DNA of 64,000 bases from Areca catechu (Eukaryota > Streptophyta > Magnoliopsida > Arecales > Arecaceae), in the NCBI GenBank assembly GCA_021397845.1, contig CM038044.1, positions 85,631,942 to 85,695,941 of the forward strand, written 5' to 3'. Position numbers and translations under genes: made by a program. A model generated the notes under the pieces. That model did no database searches. It saw only the letters and a program-made list of their open reading frames with translations, and had not been told where the DNA came from. Positions 33,437 through 43,447 of this stretch are shown here, piece after piece (the stretch's first letter is position 1; the number at the start of each line of letters is the position of its first letter).

Positions 33437-34463
33437 GAGTTATCGCAAATCCTTCTTGGAAAGAGTAATTCCAGAACCTATCGGGAGATAGCCTTTCTTG
33501 AAATTCTCTACGCTAAACCATTTCAGCACGGTATCAATGTACGTAGATTGGGACAATCCTAGAAGCCTCTTAGATCTATCTCTATAAATCTTCATACCTA
33601 GTATATAAGAAGCTTCATCCAAGTCCTTCATGGAGAACTGAGATGACAACCAAACCTTTATTCCTTGCAATGCTGCGATGTCATTCCCAATTAAGAGAAT
33701 GTTATCAATATACAATACCAAAAATACAATCATAGAACCATTAACCCACTTATAGATGCAGGGTTCTTCTCCGTTCCTAATGAAGCCATACGATTTGATA
33801 CACCTATCAAATCGCATGTTCCAACTTTGAGATGCTTGCTTGAGTCCATAAATGGACCTTCTGCAATTTGCACACTTTGACTCATCTATGGATGTGAACC
33901 CATCAGGCTGTATCTATATACCTCCTCATCCAGCTCCCCATTCAGGAAAGCGGTTCGGACATCCATCTGCCAGATCTCATAGTCAAGATGTACTGCCAAA
34001 GCAAGCATGATCCGAATGGACTTGAGCATTGCTATAGGGGAGAACGTCTCATCATAATCGATACCATATCACTGACGATACCCCTTGGCAACCAAACGAG
34101 CTTTATAGGTCTCTACTTTCCCATCTGCACCCCTTTCTCTCTTGAAAATCCACTTGCACCCGATGGGTTTTATCCCTTCAGGTGGATCAACTAATGTCCA
34201 TACATTGTTGATCTCCATAGACTCCATCTCGGATCGCATGGCTCTAAGCTATGCCTCAGAGTCAGATCTCTGAAGTGCATCCATATAGGTGATCGGATCC
34301 TCATCGTTCTCATCGAGTTCAATGGGATCATCATCCCAGACCAAGAAACCATAGATATGTCCAGCTGATGCGGTACTCTGCCGAATCTCCTATTAATGGA
34401 TTCCGGGTGTGATCCAATCATAGCCGGTTCTATGATGTCCTTAGAGTGTGCAGGTTCTTCCAC
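33437..34463 (-). pseudogene. Element E: reverse transcriptase with altered active site
   Basis: RT motifs appear in pieces: the segment near 33817-33440 reads RFDRCIKSYGFIRNGEEPCI and then FLVLYIDNILLIGND, so the usual YVDD is YIDN and the second catalytic Asp is lost. Upstream pieces, in shifted frames, encode the region matching WLEAMRSEMDSM...NQVWSLVD of element B (about 34250-34190) and its KWVYKKK and DVKTAFLN blocks. Frameshifts and stops are frequent. This enzyme could not function. Confidence 0.85.
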
Positions 34464-35413
34464 TGGTTGAACTTCACCTAGTTCAATCTTAGAGGCTACA
34501 GTTCCTTCTCCAAAGAACTCCTTTTTCAGATGATAGCCCTAAGAGCAATGAACACTTTCTGTTCGTCCTCCAAGTAGAAGAAATACCCTTTTGTTTCCTT
34601 AGGGTACCCAATAAATAGACACCGATCAGACCTGGGACCAAGTTTATCTGAGTCTAAATGCTTTACATAAGCCGGACAACCCCAGACCCGAAGGTGTGAA
34701 ATTAAGGGCTTACGTCTAGTCCATAACTCATATGGAGTGGAGACAACAGACTTACTCGGAACATCATTCAGTAAGTAACAAGCTTTTACAAGTGCATATC
34801 CCCAGAAGGATAGCGGTAGAGTTGCAAAGCCCATCATGGATCGAACCATGTCCAATAGGGTTCGATTCTTCCTTTCGAACACACCATTCAACTGGGGTGT
34901 TCCTAGAGGAGTCCATTGTGAGAGAATCCCATTCTCCTCAAGATATGTCATGAACTCACTGGATAGGTATTCATCGCCTCAATTAGATCGAAGGGTTTTA
35001 ATACTCTTTCCAGTTTGTTTCTCTACTTCATTACGATATTGTTTGAACATTTCAAACGACTTAGATTTATGTCTCATCAAAAAGATATAACCATACCTGG
35101 AAAGGTCGTCTATAAATGTAATGAAATATCTGTATCCTCCTCTAGCACTAACTGTCATGGGTCCGCATACATCAGTATGTATGAGACTCAGAAGTTCTGT
35201 AGCTCATTCACCTTTTTCAGTAAAAGGTGACTTGGTCATTTTACCAAACAAACAGGATTCACAAGTGGGCAGTGAGTCAGAATCACTGACCTCAAGGAGG
35301 CCTTCTCCTCGCAACTTGTTTATGCTATTTTGGTTAACATGACCTAGCCTATAGTGCCATAGATACAAGTCACTGACATTTTCTATCCTTGGGCTATTCG
35401 GGTCTATGGACAC
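34464..35413 (-). pseudogene. Element E: pre-integrase and integrase
   Basis: Pre-integrase: DLYLWHYRLGHVNQNSINKL and PTCESCLFGKMTKSPF (35413-35204). Integrase core: the second catalytic site reads TLRSN, a stop, then GDEYLSSEF near 35000, where element B has an Asp; so Asp is replaced by Asn and the next codon is a stop. The Glu block is present (LNGVFERKNRTLLDMVRSMM, in 34951-34526), as is the C-terminal FIGYPKETKGYFFY. All these changes are G-to-A or C-to-T on the coding strand. Confidence 0.85.
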
Positions 35414-36207
35414 TTGATAAAGAGGACAGTTCCTCTTCCAGTGTCCCTACTTCTTACAATATAAGCACTCTGCACCTAGCTTGATCAGCTTTCACTTTCT
35501 TGGTCTGACTTGGGCCAGGAGCACTCCACACCTTCTTTCCATTACCTTTCTTCTTCCCTTTCTTAAAGGGGCGACGACCTCTAAAACCTCCCACTAAATT
35601 CACCACCCCCTTATTCAGTTGGTGGTCCTTCTCGTAAGTCTGCAGCAACCCCATCAAACCATGATAATTGACTGTAGGCTTATTCATTCTATAATGATCG
35701 AGAAAGTCAAGATAGGAGGGTAGAGAATTCAGGATCGCATCCTTGCCGAGTTGCTCATACAAGGGACATCTGAGCTTGCCCAATCATTCAATCATCTCAA
35801 TCATGTACAATACATGATCAGTAATCGAACAGTCATTCCGTATTTTGGCATTGTAGATGGCACAAGACACTTTGTACCCTCCACATCATCTGGCATGCCG
35901 AAAGATTCTTTCAACTTTTGAAGAATCTCTTCTGGCTGGGCCACCTCAAATTTGTGACTGAACTCGTCGTTCATCGCTGCCAACATTATGCATGGACAGT
36001 AGTCCGATCAGAAACCCACTTTAAATAAGTGTCCCTGATTGAACTTCGAGCATTGGTAAAAGGGATTTCGGGTATAGGATCCATTATCATATAAAGGATC
36101 CGCTCGTGCTCCATGACTATCCTCAATTTTCGATACCAGCTATCGAAATTGTGACCCTTTAACTTCTCACTATCGAGAAGTGATCAGAGCGAAAGGTTTG
36201 AAGACAT
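35414..36207 (-). pseudogene. Element E: gag, fused to the pre-integrase region without protease
   Basis: The ATG at 36207 opens MSSNLSL, a stop, then SLLDSEKLKGHNFDSWYRKL, the same start as element B's gag. Pieces continue in two frames (NSLPSYLDFLDHYRMNKPT near 35720). The knuckle reads CLYCKK, a stop, then GHWKRNC near 35450. Only about ten residues later comes the pre-integrase region, whereas B has about 170 residues with the protease in between. The protease domain is therefore deleted in E. Confidence 0.82.
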
Positions 36208-37801
36208 CTGAAAGAAAAATTAAGACCAAATTTAGTATATGAATTAATCAATTAAACCAAAAGACTTGGACTTTAGTCTAAAGGTCCCTCCCACTAATTT
36301 TTTAGATTAGGAGCCTCTAACTCCAATCCATGAAATCATCATTTCATAGTGGGTACTGAAATCCAATAGACTATGTATGAGCTCGACTATGGCCGACTCA
36401 CCCATACATGCCTAAAGGTAGGTTCTTTAATCAATTGCTTCCCTAAGCAACTTCCAGTAATAAGTTTTGCTTCACAGAACCCCCAATCGGCCTAAGGGTC
36501 TCCTATTGTGGGTCTCTGGTTAGGTCCAACCATTAATATGATGAATCCGATGCTTCCAGCAATGAATGACCAAGCCCGACTATGGTCGACCCACCTGATC
36601 ACCGTTAGAAGGTTGAACTAAACCATTATACATGGGAGAGTAATCCCAGTAACCGGATGCACACCTATTCTATGGAACTGCCGATGTACACCAAGCTAAA
36701 AGACTCATTACTAATCCACTTAATGGGAGACTAAGACACTATCAACTCATTGACTTAGTCTTTTTCAGGACCTAATAATTTTAGAGAATTTTAATTAAAT
36801 TGAGACAGAAGAATAGAGAGAAAAACATGGATCAACCTCCCACTGATCAAATCAATTCTCATGAGGGTTGAATTAAATTCAACAAGTTGGTTCATGGGCA
36901 CCTAAAAATCAGGCAGGCTGATCAACTTGGGTGACATGGGTTAACTCGAATCAATAAGCTCTTCTAATCAGTTCTGGTTGACCGGATTGGCCAGGTAGGT
37001 GTGATCATGGGTGAGTATCCTCCATTAACCATCTTTCCTAGATACCAACCAAGTTGGCCAGGAAAGAGATAGCCTCATGCAACCATGATCAAAAATGCCA
37101 AACCTGCCTAGACACCGATCGGTTTACCAGACTTGATTAGACTAGCCTAAGAATTAGGGCTTACCAAAGAGCCACTACTTAGATCCATTTTAGAAGAATG
37201 GACTAACCCATCTAACTATTAGATAGATACTAAAGAGAAGGTCCTTAATCAACATTTGATTTGTTCTCTTAAGTCCAATTCAACTAACCTTAGGTCTAAC
37301 CCAATAAATGGAACTAATCAGACAGCTAACCCAATTAACCCGGATGGCTTATTCAAATGATATTAGGTTTCATAAACCCTAATCTGGCTTGTCATTTAAT
37401 TAATCTTTCAATTCATAATTGTTAGATTATAAGCTAACTTTTAATTAAAATATTTTTAATTAAATTCATGTAAAACCTTTTTATATCTTTTTATGCATCA
37501 TATATAGTCCTATCATATCATTTATAATATTGCAAGCCATAAACAATTTAAATACATGCCAATGTATAATCATGTATCAGGATTAAAACATTTATAATAT
37601 GGTAGGTTTGTTTAAAGGATCCTTCTGAAAAGGCCAACACAGATAAACCGCCTCTGCCATAAAAATTTAGGATTTTAAACCCTGATTAATCTCTACGGAT
37701 ACATGACCATGGTGAAGGTCTCAACCAGGTTTCTAAAAGTAATCCCTAACCTAGATACAAATCCAAATACATGCAATCATGATATGCTACACAAGAACCG
37801 T
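36208..37801 (-). other. Element E 5' leader
   Basis: About 1.6 kb with no gene. Near gag it repeats the plan seen in B: a stretch closed by cccacta (about 36289) and tagtggg (about 36345) enclosing a tgaaat-catc-atttca hairpin. Then come two stems that share the loop cgactatgg(c/t)cgac-cacc: arms 36373-36379/36403-36409 (7 of 7 pairs) and about 36566-36572/36596-36602 (5 of 7). The second half is AT-rich and unremarkable. Confidence 0.6.
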
Positions 37802-37813
37802 GCTCTGATACCA
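37802..37813 (-). other. Element E primer-binding site (initiator tRNA-Met)
   Basis: On the minus strand the site reads TGGTATCAGAGC, one base from the LTR start at 37815. It is identical over 12 bases to that of element B. Confidence 0.92.
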
Positions 37814-37851
37814 CTGAAAGGAATACCAGTGCACCGGATGCCTACCCTAGG

Positions 37852-39226
37852 TGTAGGCTCAGGTAGGCAACCCAAGAGGGAGGGTGAATTGGATTTTATA
37901 AAACTTTTGTACTATTTAAAATATGAATTAAAGCAAGTATGTGCTAATCAATTCAAGTACTTGTGCATTTCAAATAAATGCAGCGGAAATAAAGAAATAA
38001 AAGCACAAGGAGAACAATCACACAAACACAAAGGTTTATAGTGGTTCGGTGCCAACCAAGCACCTACATCCACTCCCCAAGCCATCCTTGGGAATTTCAC
38101 TAAGTTTGATTTTATAACTTAGACTTATCAACAACCTTTACAACTTGTTTTGTCTTCGGGCTCACAAGTCAAACCCTAGTTGGTTTCAAGGCTCACCAAC
38201 AACCACCCTTGGTTTTACGGGATAACCAAGAACCTAAACAACTTGTTTTGGCTTTGGGCTCACAAGTCAAATCCTAGTTGGTTTCAAGGCTCACCAACAA
38301 CCACTTTGGTTTTTAAAGGCTTACCAAAAATCTCTTTGGTTTTTCAAGGCTCACCAAAAAATCTCAAGTAAAATAATGAAGAGCAAGTATAAATGAATAC
38401 AATAAAAGCTTTCTAAAATAAAGCAAATATCTCTTTGAAGTCCTTTGAGAGTTGATGAAGATCTTGTCTTCAAGTTGATGAAGCCTTTGATTGATGCTTG
38501 TGGATGTAGACTTTGAATGCTCTCTTTGAAACTTGGAAACTTGAAGGCTTTGAATCACTCAACTCTTGAATCCTTTAATAATATTCAAGAAACTCACCAA
38601 AGGATTACTTCCCCATTTGATTCTTGATATTTTTATAGCCTCCCAATACTTAAATGACCTTTTATAGCCGTTAGGGAGGAAAATATAGTTGTTGGAGCAA
38701 GTTGGACAAGTTCTGTAACCCAGAAAACTAGCCATTACTGTTCAAGTGTCGACACTTCACCTCCAGGTGTCGACACTTCACTTTCAAGTGTCAACACTTT
38801 ATTCTCCAGGTGTCGACACTTCACTTCCAAGTGTCGACACTTCAACTCCAGGTGTCAATACTTGACTGAAAGTGCTTTCTGAAGTTTTTTGTTTGTCTCA
38901 GGCCTTGAGTCGACACTTCACTCTTCAAGTGTCGACACTTGATCCTCAAGTATCGATACTTCATTTTCAGGTGTCGACACTTGCCTGTGCCATTGCTGAA
39001 ACATCTTCAAATTGAAACTTTAACCTCTTCAAGCTCTTCCATATTAATTCCAAAATCCATATACTTGATTTTCCATTAATTTAAGGACTTTTTCAACTGA
39101 AATACAAGCATTTCTTCATTCAACATTGTTGAGTACTAAGATCTGAAAAATATACTTAAAATATAATTAGTACTCATATATACTTAAACATTTTGTCAAT
39201 CATCAAAATCAAGACCAGAATCAACA
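37852..39226 (-). repeat. Element D 3' LTR (left)
   Basis: TG to CA, 1375 bp. On the minus strand a TATA box, ggctataaaa, lies at 38640-38631. An array of palindromes lies upstream of it at 38743-38990. The body also has several copies of gttggtttcaaggctcacca near 38175-38360, a local ~50-100-bp tandem repeat. Next to it, at 39241-39227 on the minus strand, is the purine tract aaaaagggggagat. Confidence 0.9.
38743..38990. promoter_or_regulatory. U3 palindrome array in the left LTR of D (10 copies)
   Basis: Ten copies of the 14-bp palindrome AAGTGTCGACACTT or close variants occur. The first six start at 38743, 38764, 38785, 38807, 38828 and 38849 (counting from the preceding c), a period of 21 bp. 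Four more follow a 50-bp gap. They alternate caagtg- and caggtg- starts. The block sits about 100-350 bp upstream of the TATA box in transcript sense, the position of an enhancer. Confidence 0.8.
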
Positions 39227-40639
39227 ATCTCCCCCTTTTTGATAATGACAAAATATTTAAGTATATGAAAAGGGTAAGCTTAAAAGATTAACAACAGTAT
39301 AAACATGTAAGCTCAAAAATCAATAAGTACTAAGCTCCCCCTCAATATATGATTCAAAAAAATTTTCAGAAACATTTCTCAAAAATATGCAAAATTTATT
39401 TCTCAAAAATATGCAAAAAATTTTTTTAAGATAATCTCCCCCTTACTAATTCTTTCCTTAAGATAAAAACATTTTGCATTCTTCTCCCCCTTTTGTACTT
39501 TCTTTCATTTTTCATATTTAACATATTTAACATTTTTCTCCAACAATCTTTCTTTTCATATTTAACAATTTTTTTCCCCTTTTTGACATCATGAAAAAGG
39601 GTGAAAGGCAATACAAAGTAGGAATGAAGTCGGAAAGAATAACAAGTAGGTCATCAAAATCAATGCATGAAATCAAATAATTATGATACAAATTGAACAT
39701 TATACTATTTGAATGTAACTCCTCTCAAAAAAATAGATTTGAAAATAAGGAGAAGGAGTATTAGAGCAATATAAGTACAGCATGATATCAAGCAAAATAT
39801 TCAAAGCATCAAATATATGATAACAAATCTTTAGATACTTCCCCTGAATGTTATTCCCCCTTAAAAATATGCATTTATTTGAGGAATAAAACATGAAAGC
39901 ACATGCATCATAATTTCAAACAATTTTAGATATGCACATAAATTCTAAGTCTGAAACCAAGGATTTGCATTTTTCAAGATATTCATGATTTTCAAAATAC
40001 AATGCATTTATATCACTTAAAAACTTTTAGCATGATTTCAAATTCATTTTAAGATGATTTGATATCCATATAAATGCTAGAAGTAATATGATATTAAGTC
40101 TAGCTACTAGAGCAAGGATTTATCAATATGCATATCCTCTTCTTAAATGTAACCCTTAACTACCAGTTCTATACTTGATTCAAATCAATTCTAACTTAAG
40201 CATAGATGCCAAAAATGAAGGCACATAAATCATAACATTTCACTTGAAGTAATTCTAAAAACTATATTAATCAAAATCAAGTGAAAGTCTAATAATCATA
40301 AGTTGAAATCGTGAGAGCATGAAATCCATCAACATCAAAATGGTCATGATCATAATAAATGACTATTAGTCTAAGCTTGATTCTAATTAATCAATTAAAA
40401 TATTTTTCAAATCAATATGCATCTTTGAAAGTATTTTTCATGAAATACATTAATAAAAATCAAGTGAAAGTCTTACACTCACAAGTTTAATCATGATAGC
40501 ATGAAATTCATCAACATCAAAAAGTTCATGATCATAACCAATAATTATAAGTCTAAACTTGATTCTAATTAAACATTTGGAAACAATTTTTCAAAGTAAT
40601 TGATACAATAAAAATTTAACTACATTTTTAATTATGAAA
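39227..40639 (-). other. Element D internal non-coding region
   Basis: 1.4 kb, very AT-rich, with no pol sequence. It includes repeats of tctcccccttttttg-like purine/pyrimidine tracts near the LTR (39227-39620) and scattered 'atcaaaatcaagtgaaagtc' near-copies (about 40265 and 40445). It corresponds to the 3' UTR of a SIRE-type element after loss of pol. Confidence 0.65.
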
Positions 40640-40900
40640 GGAGATGTTTAGAATTTACCAATATACATAGTCCTTCATTTTACCATTTAGTCCAAAATAT
40701 AGATTGTCCACTTCTTCGAATTGTCTTGTACAGCCACTTTTCAAGAACTTCCTTTCTTCATGTTGGGCTGTAAGATATTCCTACAAAACAAACTAGGTGG
40801 ACATTTTTGGTACCCAAACTTTCTTGGGTCCTTTATGATTAGTAATTATGGTTCCTTTTGGAACCCAAACTTTTCTTAATCTAGAAGGAATAAGCATTAA
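40640..40900 (-). pseudogene. Element D: gag end and protease remnant
   Basis: The minus strand reads VWVPKGTIITNHKGPKKVWV then PKMST, the SIRE motif also seen in element A (WVPKGTNFTN...WIPK). After a stop it reads ERKFLKSGCTRQFEEVDN, a corrupted version of A's YLDSGCSRHMTGD protease site in which the catalytic Asp is replaced. Nothing after this resembles integrase. Confidence 0.6.
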
Positions 40901-40958
40901 AACCATATTTATAAGATAAATTGAAAGAAGCAGGAATAGAGAAATTCTTCAAAAGTTT

Positions 40959-42056
40959 TTATTTCTTTTTCTCAACCAAAATATTTTTCTTATTCAAAGC
41001 TTTATCAGATAAATCTTTCAAAACAATATTTTCTTTTTCTAAAAATTCTTTTTCTTTAGAAAAATTATTCTTTTTATTTTTCAAAATATCAATCTTGGCA
41101 TTTAAATCATCATTTTTATTGGCAAGATTGGTATTATCAAGAGAAAATGAATCTACATGCCTATTTAATTTCTTGTGCTCAATTTTTAGCAATTTATATT
41201 CATGCACAAGATCATTAGATGCATCATGTAATTCATTAAAGATAAAATTATAATTATTTTCAGCACATACCTTTTTCTCATTTGCCATGAAGCAAAGATG
41301 GGCAACTTCATCATCCATACTTGAATCTTCGCTATCGCTCCAAGTTGCCATCATTGCCTTGAATTTCTTTTTGGCCTTAAGAGCTATTATCTTCTTATTT
41401 ACATCAGCTTCTACTATCCTTTGCCATAAGTTCAACTCATAGGTCATGAGTGAACCGATAAGCTCCTCCAAAGGTAAGGTTTCTACATCTTTAACTTCTT
41501 GGATCGCCATCACCTTTGGATCCCATGATTTTGGTAAGGATTTAAGAATTTTGTTCACCAAATCAGCATTTGTATATATTTTGCCAAGACTTTTCAATTC
41601 ATTAATAATAGTCATAAATCTAGTATATATATCAGAAATAGATTCATAATGCATCATTTCAAAAATTTCAAAAAAATGTACAAGCAAATTAATTTTAGTA
41701 TTCTTCACTTGAAGAGTACCCTCATGAGTAACTTCAAGTGTGTCCCATATTTCCTTCGCCGATGTACATATAAAGATTCTATTAAATTCATTCAAGTCCA
41801 ATGCACGATAAAGCAAGTTCATTGCTTTAGCATTGATTTTAGTTTGTTTAATGTCATATTCATTCCAATCCTCTTCGAGCTTTGGAATGGAAATGCCATT
41901 AACCAACATGAAAGGAATATGAGGACCACTAACAATGATTTTCCAAAGATGATAACTAATAGATTGAATATGGATGCGCATGCGAGTTTTCCAAAATGTG
42001 TAATTTGTGTCATTGAAAAGCGGTGGTCTGACACTAATACCTACAAGGGTTTCCAT
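40959..42056 (-). CDS. Element D: intact SIRE-type gag
   Basis: A 365-codon uninterrupted frame starts METLVGISVRPPLFNDTNYT, only about 45 bp from the primer site. It carries the SIRE-type N-terminal region (FWKTRMRIHIQSI), the UBN2-like capsid region (residues about 60-215, with AKEIWDTLEVTHEG and LKSLPKSWDPKVMAIQE) and then a long charged coiled coil (residues about 290-365). It ends without the CCHC knuckle, which lies beyond or is lost. A full-length open gag next to a deleted pol suggests selection or recent origin. It should form capsid, relying on a partner for enzymes. Confidence 0.82.
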   Translation of the reverse strand: METLVGISVRPPLFNDTNYTFWKTRMRIHIQSISYHLWKIIVSGPHIPFMLVNGISIPKLEEDWNEYDIKQTKINAKAMNLLYRALDLNEFNRIFICTSAKEIWDTLEVTHEGTLQVKNTKINLLVHFFEIFEMMHYESISDIYTRFMTIINELKSLGKIYTNADLVNKILKSLPKSWDPKVMAIQEVKDVETLPLEELIGSLMTYELNLWQRIVEADVNKKIIALKAKKKFKAMMATWSDSEDSSMDDEVAHLCFMANEKKVCAENNYNFIFNELHDASNDLVHEYKLLKIEHKKLNRHVDSFSLDNTNLANKNDDLNAKIDILKNKKNNFSKEKEFLEKENIVLKDLSDKALNKKNILVEKKK

Positions 42057-42099
42057 GAACTTTAGCTCAAAATTGTTAGATTTTCAAATAGAGCACTCA

Positions 42100-42110
42100 C
42101 TCTGATACTA
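42100..42110 (-). other. Element D primer-binding site
   Basis: Minus strand TAGTATCAGAG, two bases from the LTR. It differs by one base (A for G) from the standard tRNA-Met complement seen in B, C and E. Confidence 0.8.
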
Positions 42111-42112
42111 AT

Positions 42113-43447
42113 TGTAGGCTCAGGTAGGCAACCCAAGAGGGGGAGTGAATTAAGTTTTATAAAACTTTTATACTATTTAAAATATGAACTAAAGCAAGTA
42201 TGTGCTAATGCAATTCAAGTGCTTATGTATTTCAAATAAATGCAGCAGAAATAAAGAAATAAAAGCACAAGGAGAACAATCACACAAACACAAAGGTTTA
42301 TAGTGGTTCAGTGCCAACCAAGCACCTACATCCACTCCCCAAGTCATCCTTGGGAATTTCACTAAGTTTAGTTTTATAAATTAGGCTCACCAACAACTTT
42401 TATAACTTGTTTTGTCTTTAGGCTCACAAGTCAAATCCTAGTTGGTTTCAAGGCTCACCAATAGTCACCCTTGGTTTTACGGGATAACCAAGAACCTAAA
42501 CAACTTATTTTGGCTTCGAGCTCATAAGTAAAATCCTAGTTTGTTTCAAGGATCACCAACAACTACTTTGGTTTTCAAAGGCTTACCAAAATTCTCTTTG
42601 GTTTTTCAAGGCTCACCAAAAAACCTTAAGTAAAATAATAAAGAGCAAGTATAAATGAATACAATAAAAGCTTTTTAAAATAAAGCAAATATCTCTTTGA
42701 AGCCCTTTGAGAGTTGATGAAGATCTTGTCTTCAAGTTGATGAAGCCTTTGATTGATGCTTGTGAATGTAGACTTTGAATGCTCTCTTTGAAACTTGGAA
42801 GCTTGAAGGCTTTGAATCACTCAACTCTTGAATCATTTAAGAATATTCAAGAAACTCACCAAAAGATTACTTCCCCATTTGATTCTTGATGTTTTTATAG
42901 CCTCCCAATACTTAAATGACCATTTATAGCCATTAGAGAGGAAAATATAGCTGTTGGAGCCAAGTTAGAGAAGTTATGTAGTCCAGAAAACTAGCCATTA
43001 CTGTTCAAGTGTCGACACTTGACCTCTAGGTGTCGACACTTCATTCTCCAAGTATCGATACTTCTCTTCCAAGTGTTGACACTTCAGCTCCAGGTGTCGA
43101 TACTTGACTGAAAGTGCTTTCTGAAGTTTTCTGTTTGTCTCAGGCCTTGAGTCGACACTTCACTCTTCAAGTGTCGACACTTGATCCTCGGGTGTCGACA
43201 CTTGCCTGTGCCATTACTGAAACATCTTCAAATTGAAACTTTAACCTCTTCAAGTTCTTCCATATTAATTTCAAAGTCCATATACTTGATTTTCCATTAA
43301 TTTAAGGACTTTTTCAATTAAAATACAAGCATTTCTTCATTCAACATTGTTGAGTACTAAAATCTGAAAAATACACTTAAAATATAATTAGTACTCATAT
43401 ATACTTAAACATTTTGTCAATCATCAAAATCAAGACCAGAGTCAATA
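42113..43447 (-). repeat. Element D 5' LTR (right) with 8 palindromes
   Basis: 1335 bp, ending caata where the left LTR ends caaca. The TATA box is at 42902-42893 (minus). The palindrome block at about 43007-43205 holds eight copies against ten in the left LTR; the copy-number difference explains most of the length difference. Several copies have C/T changes in the central GTCGAC. Confidence 0.9.

Larger units (their letters stand above)
37852..43447 (-). mobile_element. Element D: internally deleted SIRE-type Copia (LTR-gag-LTR)
   Basis: LTRs of 1375 and 1335 bp start tgtaggctcaggtaggcaac and end caaca or caata. The target duplication ctagg is perfect (37847-37851 and 43448-43452). The internal part is only 2.9 kb: a 365-codon gag, a wrecked start of the protease, and non-coding sequence up to a purine tract. 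Integrase, RT and RNase H are absent. It is therefore a non-autonomous gag-only derivative of a SIRE-like element. It was the last to arrive in its nest (D in E in F). Confidence 0.9.

Noticed and set aside
38743..38990. Regularly spaced palindromes looked like a CRISPR array
   Set aside because: The spacers are only about 7 bp, the block is present in both LTRs of a plant retrotransposon, and copies are degenerate. It is an LTR regulatory repeat.
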